Part shown: one piece after another, positions 1 through 7,347 of the stretch
How positions within the stretch are numbered: the first letter of the stretch is position 1
How the letters are laid out: every line of letters begins with the position of its first letter
Assembly: GCA_004297555.1 (NCBI GenBank)
Contig: SCSV01000210.1
Span: 1-16,147, forward strand
DNA: 16,147 nt
Source: Salinibacterium sp.
GTDB taxonomy: Bacteria > Actinomycetota > Actinomycetes > Actinomycetales > Microbacteriaceae
Reading direction: 5' to 3'
The notes under the pieces: generated by a model
Seen by the model: only the letters and a program-made list of their open reading frames with translations
What the model was told of the DNA's origin: nothing
The model's database searches: none
Made by a program: the position numbers and the translations under genes

Positions 1-417
1 GGGAAGTCCGGAGCGTTCCAGAAGAACCTCACCAACCGGCGAGGCGACCTGCTCGTGGAGGCCGTAACCCTTCACCGGCGGTTCCCCTATGCGGTGCTCG
101 CCGGCTTTCTCTTTCTTGACCATCAGGCGGAACACGACCATACGATCCGGCGCAAGTCAACATTCCAAAACGCGTTTCCTCGTCTTCGGCTGTTCACGCG
201 TCGACCGGATCCATTGGGCCGTGAGGAACAGTTCGAGCGCCTCTTTCTACTGCTCGTTGACAGCAATCCCTTTCAGCCCCTAATTCGAGCTTTCGAAGTC
301 AATGACGAGAGTCAAGAAGTCGACTTGGATGCGGCATTCGGCAGCATTGTCGAGCTCTTGGGCGAACGCAATTTCGATCTGTATGACGGAACCGACGGAG
401 TGATCACAAAGGTATAG
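1..417 (+). CDS. Restriction-endonuclease-like protein, C-terminal fragment (partial)
   Basis: The reading frame is open from the first base to the TAG at 415-417, so the gene starts left of the window; 138 residues are visible. The first residues contain a GKSGAFQKNLTNRRGDLL stretch followed by a segment ending in LAGFLFLD. This resembles the part of many Type II-like restriction enzymes that follows the PD-(D/E)XK core (a conserved K..KN..NR..E/D pattern and then a hydrophobic strand). The remainder is charged and ends in an acidic tail with no motif I recognise. The catalytic core would lie upstream and cannot be seen. The next gene, a helicase, begins 160 bases downstream on the same strand. 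The open frame is clear; the restriction-enzyme call is inference from a short motif and is moderate at best. A DNA methyltransferase further left would support it. Confidence 0.5.
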   Translation, partial: GKSGAFQKNLTNRRGDLLVEAVTLHRRFPYAVLAGFLFLDHQAEHDHTIRRKSTFQNAFPRLRLFTRRPDPLGREEQFERLFLLLVDSNPFQPLIRAFEVNDESQEVDLDAAFGSIVELLGERNFDLYDGTDGVITKV

Positions 418-442
418 ACCACCCATGTCGACGCCCCGCTGT

Positions 443-452
443 GTTGTACAAC
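443..452. promoter_or_regulatory. 10-bp perfect palindrome upstream of the helicase gene
   Basis: GTTGTACAAC is its own reverse complement. It lies in the 159-base gap between the restriction-like gene and the helicase gene, about 125 bases before the preferred helicase start. A short GCGCG/CGCGC hairpin (492-506) follows in the same gap. It could be an operator for a regulator of the defence genes, but a palindrome of this length can also occur by chance. Confidence 0.2.
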
Positions 453-576
453 CTCACGCTGGATCCCGCCGAAATTGAGGAGTGATCGCTCGCGCGTTGT
501 TCGCGCACGACCGTTCCACTATGTTCGGCTTACCCGCAGATTTGCAGGCACCGATCTCGAGCGGCCGGAAGGAACT

Positions 577-3168
577 GTGAAAAACCCTGAACCCCCGAGC
601 GCAGCGCCTGTATTTCCATCGGCCGCTAAAGTCACGTCTAAGCCCAAAGACCCCGAGAGTTTGTTCGGAGATCTGCCTAGAAGTCGGACGGCTGTGGTCG
701 GAGCGCTGTGGTCTCATCAGGCCGATCAGCTGCGCGTCTACACGGAGCAGCATGTCGGGACTCCGGACGTGGCTCTTGAACTCCCCACGGGCTCGGGCAA
801 GACGATCGTTGGGCTCCTGGCCGGGGAGTGGCGCCGGCAGGCGTTAGGGCAGCGAGTCGTTTACGCCTGCCCCACGAGACAGTTGGCACGGCAGGTTGCA
901 CTCGTTGGAAGCCAACAAGGATTCGCGGTGCGGGAGCTCGTCGGCGAACATGCGAAGTGGGATGCACGGGAGGTGTTCGATTACACCCGTGCCGATGCGA
1001 TGGCTGTCACAACGTACAGTCACGTGTTCAACAACTGGTCCAAGTTTGCCGACGCCAAGACCTTGATCTTTGACGACGCTCACGCCGCAGAAGGATATGT
1101 TGCCGAGGCCTGGGCAGTCGTCATCGACCGCAAGGACGATATCTACATGCACTTGTTCGATGCCCTTGCAGACGCACTTGACCCGCAACTCATTGCAAGG
1201 TTGGTGGGCAAGGGACCCGATACGTCGAACCCAACGGAAGTCCGGCTAATCCCCCTGCCGTTCATCGAGCAGAAGCTCGTCGACATCGACGCCGTCCTCG
1301 CAGCTGAGCTGACCGGCGACGCTAGCTGGCGGTTCAAAATGATCCGGGCCCACCTTGGATCTTGCCTGTTCTATGTTTCCCGTTCGGGCTGGTGCATCCG
1401 ACCAATGATTCCTCCGACGTTCGACCACCAGCCATTCACTGCTCCGGAGCAGCGGATCTATTTGTCCGCCACCCTTGGAGATGCGGGCGAACTGGAGCGT
1501 GCCTTCGGGCGCTCACCGATTTCGCGCGTTCCAGTGCCGCCCGCTTGGGAACGCACCGGGAGCGGCCGACGCTTCTTTGTCTTCCCTGACCTTGCAGACG
1601 GCTCTTCAAAGGAGGATGCGTCTTCGCTTATGAAACGCGTGGTGGATCTGGATCCAAAACGTCTCATACTCACACCCGATGCAACGAGTGCGAAGAAGCT
1701 AGCAAGCGAGCTTGAAGCGGATCCAGCCGAATGGTTCCTCGCCACTGACGAGCATGGTGTCGGCAAGTTCCGTGAAGCAGACCGGGGCACTCTTTTGGCC
1801 GCGAGTCGATACGACGGGATGGATCTGGCAGGTGCCGACTGTCGCGTAACCGTTATGGAAGGGTTGCCGGGCGCCTCGCACCTTCAGGATCGTTTTCTGG
1901 AGTCCAAGCTGCGGGCTGGCGATGTGCTGGCTGAGAGAATCCGGACCCGGATAATCCAAGGCGTCGGTAGGTGCACGAGGGGGCCGCAGGATTGGGCCGT
2001 GATCGTGATTCGCGGTGAAGCTCTTCTCCGCTACTTTTCGGATCGGGACCACACTCGACCCATGCCAATTGAGTTGCAGGCGGAGATTGAATTCGGACTG
2101 CTCGCCAGCCGTTCGAGCCAGGACAATGTCGTCGCCCTCACGAACAGTGCTCTGCGGCAAGACAAGGCGTGGAGGGAAAATGGAGAACCCGCCCTCACCG
2201 AGGGAAGGCAGGCCGCAGTGCGAAACGTGCCTGAAATCGCGTCCGAGTTGGCGGCCAGCGCAGCGAAGGAAGTGAAGGCGTGGCAGTCCGCTTGGCTCGG
2301 CGATTGGGAGGAGGCGGGTGATCGCGCGGTGGAAGTTCTCGAGGGGCTAACCGGCGCCTCGACCCGACCCTACCGCGCGCTTTGGGCCTATCTCGCCAGT
2401 GCTTGGTACGGCCGCTCGACCAGCGCAGGCAACGCCGCGGGCGCGCTCCGTTCAATAGAGTTGCTCAAAAAGGCGCACAAGGCTGCCGCGGGGTCCACAT
2501 GGCTACGCGAAGTGGCGCCCCTTCCGGCGGAATTCAAGATGATCGAGCCTGCGGACGAGAGCGCAGTACACAACATCCTGGAGCGCCTGAATCAGGGCGC
2601 CCTCAGCTCCGCAACGAAGTTTGCCGCGAGAGCGAGTGGGATGGAGATAGCCCTCGCGCAGGCACCGTCTTCCGCATATGAGCAGGCCCTAGTCGAGCTC
2701 GGACACTTTCTCGGGGCCGAGTCATGGAAGCCCGCGGGCCAAGGGAGAACCGATGCGGCCTGGGTATGGGACGAGCTCTGGATCACCGTGGAGGCGAAGA
2801 GTGAACAGACTGCAGAACTCTTGAGCATGGACTACGTCCGCAAGGCCAACACTCATCTCAGCTCGCTCGAAGCCGATCGCGGTGTGCCTGCTCCCGAGGC
2901 CTCGGTGAGCGTGATCGTCGCGCCGAGCCGGCTCGTTGACCCGGATGCGGTCCCCATTGCCAACCCGAACCTCTACATCGCCGCGAGCGAAATCCTCGTC
3001 ACGCTCGGGTACGAGACGCATCGAGCGTGGAGTCGGCTACGGTCATCACTCACTGGTCTCGGCGAAGCCGCGGCACACGACACGGCGGCAAAAATCCTGT
3101 GGGAGCACAGACTCCTCCCCACGCAGGTACGCGAGCGATTGACGGAGGAGCCTATTCGCGGCGGCTAG
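577..3168 (+). CDS. DEAD/DEAH-box (superfamily 2) helicase, probable defence gene
   Basis: Predicted ATP-driven nucleic-acid helicase or translocase of 863 residues. Visible motifs, numbered from GTG 577: Walker A TGSGKT (71-76), motif II DDAH (166-169), motif III SAT (297-299) and motif VI QGVGRCTR (461-468). Both RecA-like lobes are therefore present in the first ~500 residues. The remaining ~360 residues are alpha-helical in character, with no motif I can name; the last part may bind a partner or DNA. The frame is open back to a TTG at 475, but GTG 577 is preferred because GGAAGGA (567-573) lies just before it and no ribosome site precedes 475. It lies 41 bases before the nuclease gene and probably forms an operon with it. 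Helicase-plus-nuclease pairs are typical of anti-phage systems (for example Hachiman), but I cannot assign this pair to a named one. Confidence 0.88.
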   Translation: MKNPEPPSAAPVFPSAAKVTSKPKDPESLFGDLPRSRTAVVGALWSHQADQLRVYTEQHVGTPDVALELPTGSGKTIVGLLAGEWRRQALGQRVVYACPTRQLARQVALVGSQQGFAVRELVGEHAKWDAREVFDYTRADAMAVTTYSHVFNNWSKFADAKTLIFDDAHAAEGYVAEAWAVVIDRKDDIYMHLFDALADALDPQLIARLVGKGPDTSNPTEVRLIPLPFIEQKLVDIDAVLAAELTGDASWRFKMIRAHLGSCLFYVSRSGWCIRPMIPPTFDHQPFTAPEQRIYLSATLGDAGELERAFGRSPISRVPVPPAWERTGSGRRFFVFPDLADGSSKEDASSLMKRVVDLDPKRLILTPDATSAKKLASELEADPAEWFLATDEHGVGKFREADRGTLLAASRYDGMDLAGADCRVTVMEGLPGASHLQDRFLESKLRAGDVLAERIRTRIIQGVGRCTRGPQDWAVIVIRGEALLRYFSDRDHTRPMPIELQAEIEFGLLASRSSQDNVVALTNSALRQDKAWRENGEPALTEGRQAAVRNVPEIASELAASAAKEVKAWQSAWLGDWEEAGDRAVEVLEGLTGASTRPYRALWAYLASAWYGRSTSAGNAAGALRSIELLKKAHKAAAGSTWLREVAPLPAEFKMIEPADESAVHNILERLNQGALSSATKFAARASGMEIALAQAPSSAYEQALVELGHFLGAESWKPAGQGRTDAAWVWDELWITVEAKSEQTAELLSMDYVRKANTHLSSLEADRGVPAPEASVSVIVAPSRLVDPDAVPIANPNLYIAASEILVTLGYETHRAWSRLRSSLTGLGEAAAHDTAAKILWEHRLLPTQVRERLTEEPIRGG

Positions 3169-3209
3169 CCCCGGAAAAGATCAACCAATGCTAGACGTGA
3201 GGACCAACG

Positions 3210-4679
3210 ATGTACTTCTCTGAAGCCTTCTCGGTAGAACGCGGCCCCGATGACGATTGGTTCGATCGCCTTCTCGAATCCGACACTCAGCTCTTCGTCG
3301 ATCCCTTCCTGGTGTTCGCCGAGACGGATGGTCTTTGGGCCGACGGGGGCGAACGCCTATCCGGGCACTTCCAACGGGGATTCGAGATACTGGCTGGCCA
3401 CCAGGACAACCCAGAGAGTCTTCAATATCGAAAGACCGTAGACCTGATGGTGTTCCCAGAGCCCAAAGAGTTTGGGCTCGGATTTGTGGGCGTGGGAACT
3501 GACGGATCCGGCACGGGAAGGGGCTTTGCCAAGAGGATCGTCTCGGCCATGGCCATCGCCATCGAGAAAGGTCTTCAGGACCTACGTCGCTTCGAGGAGC
3601 TGGGTGTTCTCGTCGAGAAAATTGGACGCGATCGCATTTCGGACATCACCTGCAACATCCTCAAGTACAAGTTCATCGAGTACACGCAGGAGGTGTGTCG
3701 CCGACACAACATCCCCCTCGTCGATTTCAAAGTCGAAAGCGCGACGGTGGATCCGCTGCGCAAGCGCTGGGCATCGCAAACGGTCGGGCTGCCCGAGAAC
3801 CCCAAGAACGGCAAACCGGTACTTCTTACGCCGGCGCGCTTCCTTCGGGAACTTCCCACGCTGAACGCCGACGACTGGTGGGACTTTGTTGAGCCCACCC
3901 TTCGGGACGATCTCAACCTGGAGCTAGTCGGCCGACTTCGAAAGGCAGACATTGTCTTCCTTGCTCGTCAACACACTGATCTGGTGCGCGCCTGGACCGA
4001 AAGCCGTGCGAACGATCCGGCCGAGCCGTACGACGTCGAGAAGGATCCAGCAGGGCTCCACCTCTGGCAAATGGAAACACGAGGGATAGCCTCAGAGTCC
4101 CCGCTGACGATGGGCGATGTCGGTCCGAATGAACTTGGTGTGTTCGTTGCAGAAGTAAACGAGCACTTCAAACACTTCGTCGAGGCCCGCGCTGGCTGGA
4201 GGCTGCTCCGGACGGAGGACACCTTTGCTCCTCGAAGGGAGGCTTCTGTGCAACTGCTCTATCGCGGAGTTGTCGAGTCTTACTGCCACGCACACGGCGT
4301 GCGACTGGATCGGGAGGTCGACGTCGGTAAGGGGCCAGTTGACTTCGTTTTTACGACTTCGACACAGCGCGTGCTTCTCGAAATCAAGAAGGTCGGGAAC
4401 GGCAAATTTTGGAACGGACTCGAGCAACAGCTTGTGTCATACATCACGAGTGAACAGTGTGCCCAGGGCTGGTTGCTGGCCGTCCAGTTCTCAAGTACGC
4501 GAACTGAGACCGCTCGGGTTCGAGATCTTCCGGCTCGCGCTCGTGCGGCCAGCGCCTCGTCTGGGTTCGACCTACACACCCTGGTCGTGGATGCCCGTGT
4601 GAGGCTTTCGGCGAGCGAGATCACCGAAGACGAGTCGACCGCGGAGGGGGCCGACGATCCGGAGTTTGACGATGTCTAG
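3210..4679 (+). CDS. PD-(D/E)XK nuclease-like protein paired with the helicase
   Basis: Protein of 489 residues, ATG start with GAGGA (3199-3203) six bases upstream. Near the C-terminus is a PD-(D/E)XK-type core: D378 in a GPVDFVF strand, then E391-I-K393-K in a hydrophobic strand, 13 residues later, preceded by a helix with glutamate (VVESYCHAH). This is the expected spacing for a metal-dependent nuclease. The N-terminus has a distinctive LFVDPFLVF segment (around residues 28-36) and the middle ~300 residues have no domain I recognise. The last ~25 residues are acidic and probably disordered. The gene follows the helicase by 41 bases on the same strand, so the two products probably act together, the helicase moving on DNA and this protein cutting it. 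Nuclease activity is inferred from the motif. The protein could also be catalytically inactive or sensor-like. Confidence 0.7.
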   Translation: MYFSEAFSVERGPDDDWFDRLLESDTQLFVDPFLVFAETDGLWADGGERLSGHFQRGFEILAGHQDNPESLQYRKTVDLMVFPEPKEFGLGFVGVGTDGSGTGRGFAKRIVSAMAIAIEKGLQDLRRFEELGVLVEKIGRDRISDITCNILKYKFIEYTQEVCRRHNIPLVDFKVESATVDPLRKRWASQTVGLPENPKNGKPVLLTPARFLRELPTLNADDWWDFVEPTLRDDLNLELVGRLRKADIVFLARQHTDLVRAWTESRANDPAEPYDVEKDPAGLHLWQMETRGIASESPLTMGDVGPNELGVFVAEVNEHFKHFVEARAGWRLLRTEDTFAPRREASVQLLYRGVVESYCHAHGVRLDREVDVGKGPVDFVFTTSTQRVLLEIKKVGNGKFWNGLEQQLVSYITSEQCAQGWLLAVQFSSTRTETARVRDLPARARAASASSGFDLHTLVVDARVRLSASEITEDESTAEGADDPEFDDV

Positions 4680-4695
4680 TCCCTTTATCCAACTG

Positions 4696-4974
4696 CTAGA
4701 TTCGCACCAAGGGGACCCATTCTGGCAATAGGTGCGCGAGTGGTGTGTCGAGCGCGCCGGCCAGGGCTGCGATTGTCCGCAAATGGGGATTTGCCGGTTC
4801 GCCGGGACGGGACTCCCCTTTCTCGAACTTCTGATACGTATATCGACTTAGCCCCGCGGCATAGGCAAGATCTTCCTGGCTCATTCCTTTGGCGATACGC
4901 AGACGATGAAGTTTGCGGCCCACCTCGGCGGAGTACTTCGCCCAGTCCTCATCAGCGATCGCATTCCTTGCCAC
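4696..4974 (-). CDS. XRE-family helix-turn-helix regulator
   Basis: Small DNA-binding protein, 92 residues from GTG 4974. The helix-turn-helix spans about residues 18-72 and includes SQEDLAYAAGLSRYTYQKFEKG, the usual XRE/Cro pattern (SQ..LA...G.s...y..fE.G), followed by the typical L..IA.ALD..L..LL helix. The frame is open up to another GTG at 5085, but that start would run through the divergent control region and add a basic, non-conserved extension, so 4974 is preferred. The ribosome site before 4974 is weak. It converges on the nuclease gene with a 16-base gap and diverges from the small gene at 5128. It is likely to be an autoregulator, perhaps controlling the defence genes or the element; the palindromes at 4971-4988 and 5030-5048 are candidate binding sites. 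Confidence 0.8.
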   Translation of the reverse strand: MARNAIADEDWAKYSAEVGRKLHRLRIAKGMSQEDLAYAAGLSRYTYQKFEKGESRPGEPANPHLRTIAALAGALDTPLAHLLPEWVPLVRI

Positions 4975-4988
4975 ACTTCCAAATGTGG
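4971..4988. promoter_or_regulatory. Inverted repeat over the XRE gene start
   Basis: CCACA and TGTGG arms separated by eight bases. The left arm includes the preferred GTG start of the minus-strand XRE gene (4972-4974). It could form a small hairpin at the start of that mRNA or be a protein site for autorepression. The arms are only five bases, so this is weak on its own. Confidence 0.2.
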
Positions 4989-5021
4989 TTGAGACGTCCC
5001 CCGGGTGTGGCCTAGTGCGTG

Positions 5022-5030
5022 TGGCATAAT
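5022..5030 (+). promoter_or_regulatory. Extended -10 promoter element for the small gene at 5128
   Basis: TGG followed by CATAAT matches the TGn-TATAAT extended -10 form. No convincing -35 box is visible, as expected for extended -10 promoters. Transcription would start near 5037, inside the palindrome at 5030-5048, and give a leader of about 90 bases before the TTG start at 5128. Confidence 0.35.
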
Positions 5031-5048
5031 TCGTATGGCTAATACGAA
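5030..5048. promoter_or_regulatory. Candidate operator: 7-bp arms, 5-base spacer
   Basis: TTCGTAT, spacer GGCTA, ATACGAA: perfect seven-base arms. It lies between the divergent XRE gene and the small gene at 5128, touching the proposed -10 box and covering the expected transcription start. Size and symmetry fit a dimeric XRE-type repressor. Binding by the neighbouring regulator is inference. Confidence 0.45.
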
Positions 5049-5059
5049 ACGCTTTCCTT

Positions 5060-5078
5060 CCCGCCGTTCGTCGGCGGG
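5060..5078 (+). other. Leader hairpin before the small gene
   Basis: CCCGCCG and CGGCGGG form a perfect seven-pair GC-rich stem with loop TTCGT. No T-run follows, so it is not a classical terminator. It lies in the proposed 5' leader of the gene starting at 5128 and supports reading 5037-5127 as untranslated. Confidence 0.4.
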
Positions 5079-5127
5079 CTCGCACGTTGAGCCCCGCATC
5101 TTGCGGATGCGATACAAGGGAGGCGAA

Positions 5128-5508
5128 TTGAGCAACCGACGAAATCCGGTTCTGTGTGTCGGCGAACTTCCGGACGAATTGAAAGCCCTCCTTCTGGAAT
5201 TCTCGCTGGACGAGGCCATGGCTCTAGATGCGGCAGTGGCGGTGGCCCGGTTTCGGAAACGGAATCACTCCGGTCCGACTTTTGCCGAGTTGTTTGAAGT
5301 GGTCCTACCCCAGGACCGGACTGGCGACCTGGACTGGTCCGCCAATTTGCGCGCGACGTATGCGTTTCGTCACCACCTCGCCGTCCATTGGCGTCGAGAG
5401 GGATGGATTCGATGGGGCCGAGCGGAGCGATCGCTCGCGACTGGTGCCCAATTCCGGGAGGCCTCCCGCGCGCACGCTCGTCGGGCGGAGCGCGCCCTAC
5501 CAGGCTGA
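5128..5508 (+). CDS. Unrecognised small protein of the accessory region
   Basis: I do not recognise this protein (126 residues). The TTG start is chosen because a strong ribosome site, AAGGGAGG (5116-5123), stands four bases before it. The frame stays open to an ATG at 5035 and a GTG at 5005, but a strong hairpin (5060-5078) and a candidate operator lie there. Visible features: an acidic helical N-terminal half with DEAMALDAAVAVARFRKR, a GPTFAELFEVVLPQ segment, then a basic and tryptophan-rich stretch (HHLAVHWRREGWIRWGRAERSL) and an arginine/alanine-rich end. The basic C-terminal half could bind nucleic acid. No signal peptide or membrane segment is seen. It is divergent from the XRE gene and probably under its control. 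Confidence 0.55.
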   Translation: MSNRRNPVLCVGELPDELKALLLEFSLDEAMALDAAVAVARFRKRNHSGPTFAELFEVVLPQDRTGDLDWSANLRATYAFRHHLAVHWRREGWIRWGRAERSLATGAQFREASRAHARRAERALPG

Positions 5509-5588
5509 ACCGGGCCTGATTGCTGCTCTCGATAGGGTGAATAGTCGCCCCAAGGGTCCGCCGCGACCACGCAATTGCCAGATGTGAG

Positions 5589-5617
5589 CGACGAAGTGTC
5601 ACGGAACACCTTCGTCG
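5589..5617. other. Imperfect hairpin near the island end
   Basis: CGACGAAG (5589-5596) pairs with CTTCGTCG (5610-5617), extended inward by TGT/ACA with one bulged C. It lies about 80 bases after the small gene. It could terminate that transcript, although only GTTG follows rather than a T-run, or it could be a recombination or protein site at the edge of the element. Confidence 0.3.
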
Positions 5618-5618
5618 T

Positions 5619-5627
5619 TGTGGATAA
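5619..5627 (-). other. DnaA-box-like 9-mer
   Basis: TGTGGATAA is the exact reverse complement of the classical DnaA box TTATCCACA. It is directly next to the hairpin at 5589-5617. Only this one copy was noticed, so it is not evidence of a replication origin by itself. Confidence 0.25.
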
Positions 5628-5658
5628 CTTCTGCGAGCTGTCGCTGCGTTGAGCGATC

Positions 5659-5748
5659 ATGACTGACATGAACAACGTGATCGACCTCGGCTTTGAAGAG
5701 GTGTCTCCCGAGCCACTCCTGGGAACCGAAGAATGGCTCTCGGTTTGA
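5659..5748 (+). CDS. Possible 29-residue ORF, perhaps a truncated small gene
   Basis: An ATG-started frame of 29 codons ends at TGA 5746-5748, just before the dprA remnant. Its last part, EPLLGTEEWLSV, faintly recalls the start of MerR/excisionase-type helix-turn-helix proteins (LLT.EE.A..L.V). No good ribosome site is seen. It may be the broken front of a small element gene at the junction, or chance. Confidence 0.15.
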   Translation: MTDMNNVIDLGFEEVSPEPLLGTEEWLSV

Positions 5749-5767
5749 CAGACTAGTCCGGAGAAGC

Positions 5768-6235
5768 TTTCTGCAGCGAAACCGATTGATTGCGGCGTCG
5801 AGCCTTGCGACCATCGTGCTAGAAGCCGGCTGGCGATCAGGCTCGCTCAACACCGCGCATCACGCGACTGTCGCCGGCCGACCGGTCGGTGCCGTTCCAG
5901 GGCCGGTCACGAGCGCCGCATCCGCCGGCTGCCATCGGCTGATTCGGGAGGCGAACGCGGTGCTGGTCACCAACGCGGAGGAGATGGCGGAGTTGGCACC
6001 GTTGCCGAGCGCCAGGGTGCCCGCGCTGTTCGCGTCCTCCTCAGATCGACTGGATGCTGGATCAGTACGGCTCCTCGACGCACTCAGCTTTCGTGCGCCG
6101 CGCGCCGCGAATGACATCGCCGCGCGGTCAGGGCTCTCGGTGGTCGAGGTGGGTTCGCTGCTCGGCCAGCTGGAATTGGCGGGCCTAGTGGAAGAGCGCG
6201 AGCGCGGCTGGCTGAAATCGCGGCCGGCGACTTAG
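5768..6235 (+). pseudogene. dprA: dprA remnant (C-terminal half of DNA-processing protein A)
   Basis: DprA loads RecA on incoming single-stranded DNA during transformation. The remnant begins at FLQRNRLIAA and continues through EAGWRSGSLNT, GRPVGAVPGPVTSAASAGCHRL and a C-terminal winged-helix-like segment (DIAARSGLSVVEVGSLLGQLELAGLV), all typical of the DprA second half. Only about 155 residues remain of the usual ~350-400. The front, with the sterile-alpha-like part and the GS.G.G half of the Rossmann fold, is missing. Upstream in frame the codons run back to a TTG at 5693 with no ribosome site and no DprA-like sequence. The sharp loss of similarity marks the right edge of the accessory region. 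The order dprA - xerC - rpsB is the common actinobacterial arrangement. The remnant should not function as DprA. Confidence 0.85.
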
Positions 6236-6258
6236 CGCTGGGGTGGCAATAGACCGAA

Positions 6259-6264
6259 TAGTCT
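6259..6264 (+). promoter_or_regulatory. -10 box placed for leaderless transcription of the phosphoesterase
   Basis: TAGTCT is followed by exactly six bases and then GTG 6271. Actinobacterial leaderless genes have a TANNNT box about six to seven bases before the start codon, and there is no ribosome site here. The same spacing recurs before the genes at 14290 and 15583. Confidence 0.45.
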
Positions 6265-6270
6265 GAATCA

Positions 6271-7203
6271 GTGATTCAACTTGGCCAGTATCCGGCGGCA
6301 TCCCACGTCATCGCTCACATCAGCGACACCCACCTGTTAGACGGGGGAGCGCCGCTCTACGGCTCGGTCAACACCATCGACCACGTGACACGGGCGCTCG
6401 CCCAACTGGAGCGATCGAGCGCCAAGCCGGAGGCGCTCGTCTTCACGGGCGACCTCGCCGACCTGGGCGAACCGGACGCCTACGAGCGACTGCTGAACAT
6501 CGTGCAGCCTGTCGCCGATCGCATGGGTGCCCAGATCATTTGGGTGATGGGCAACCACGACGAGCGCCCCAACTACTCGCGCCTGCTGTTCGGTGTCGAA
6601 TCGGATGCCCCACAAGACCGCGTCTACTCAATCAATGGCCTGCGCATCATCTCCCTCGACACGAGCGTTCCCGGCTACCACCACGGTGAACTCACTGACG
6701 AGCAACTCGTCTGGCTCTCCGACGAACTCTCCGAGGCAGCGCCGCACGGCACGCTCCTTGCCCTGCATCACCCTCCAATCCCGACACCACTGCTCGAAGC
6801 GATGGGGATGCTCGAACTGCGCGACCAACCCCGGCTTGCCGATGTGATTCGCGGCAGCGATGTGCGGGCGATCCTCGCCGGCCACCTGCACTACTCGACG
6901 CACAGCACGTTCGCGGGCATCCCGGTCTCCGTCGCTGCCGCGACCTGCTACACGCTCGACCTCAGTGCCAAGGATCGACTGCTCTCCGGTGTCGACTTCG
7001 GCCAGTCGGTCAATGTCGTCCACGTGTATCGCGACCAGGTCGTGCACTCAACGATCCCGATCGGGGACACGACCGAAGTCTCCGGGTTCGGCAACGAGGC
7101 CTGGGCGCAACTCGAGGCGATGACGCCCGAGCAGCGCACCGAGACCTTCTCCAAGAAGACGTCGTCGTTTGCCGAGACGCTCGGATCGTCGGACACGCCC
7201 TAG
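6271..7203 (+). CDS. Metallophosphoesterase, CpdA/Icc-like cyclic-nucleotide phosphodiesterase
   Basis: Cytoplasmic calcineurin-like phosphoesterase of 310 residues. It has the complete metal-site set in order: D19-x-H21 (SDTH), G60-D61 (GDLAD), G94-N95-H96-D97 (GNHDE), H167 (HHPP), and H205-x-H207 (GHLH). This set and length match the class III cAMP phosphodiesterases (CpdA/Icc, Rv0805 type), which hydrolyse 3',5'-cAMP and often other phosphodiesters. The GTG start is consistent with the -10 box six bases earlier. It stands between the dprA remnant and xerC on the same strand, 35 bases after the remnant. The last ~35 residues are polar and probably flexible. The fold and metal site are certain; the natural substrate is inference, and the catalytic range of this family is broad. 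Confidence 0.9.
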   Translation: MIQLGQYPAASHVIAHISDTHLLDGGAPLYGSVNTIDHVTRALAQLERSSAKPEALVFTGDLADLGEPDAYERLLNIVQPVADRMGAQIIWVMGNHDERPNYSRLLFGVESDAPQDRVYSINGLRIISLDTSVPGYHHGELTDEQLVWLSDELSEAAPHGTLLALHHPPIPTPLLEAMGMLELRDQPRLADVIRGSDVRAILAGHLHYSTHSTFAGIPVSVAAATCYTLDLSAKDRLLSGVDFGQSVNVVHVYRDQVVHSTIPIGDTTEVSGFGNEAWAQLEAMTPEQRTETFSKKTSSFAETLGSSDTP

Positions 7204-7347
7204 CCGGAGACTGCGCGGCGCGGGCGGGTCAGCCTGGCGCGGGCCGCCCAGCCCGGCCAGCGCCCCGGTGGTCGCGGACCGCGACGGGCATTGAGACACG
7301 CCCACCCACCCGGCCGCCCTGCCACGGCCCGGGGGCACGATGGTCTC

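Noticed and set aside
475..576. TTG 475 as the helicase start
   Set aside because: No ribosome site precedes it and the added 34 residues are basic and unlike a helicase front; GTG 577 has GGAAGGA directly upstream.
5619..5627. Replication origin at the DnaA-box 9-mer
   Set aside because: Only one box was noticed and there is no AT-rich stretch or replication gene nearby.
7271..7285. GTCGCGG-A-CCGCGAC inverted repeat before xerC
   Set aside because: As a hairpin it has only five usable pairs, and it sits in very GC-rich DNA where such repeats are frequent; no function can be supported.
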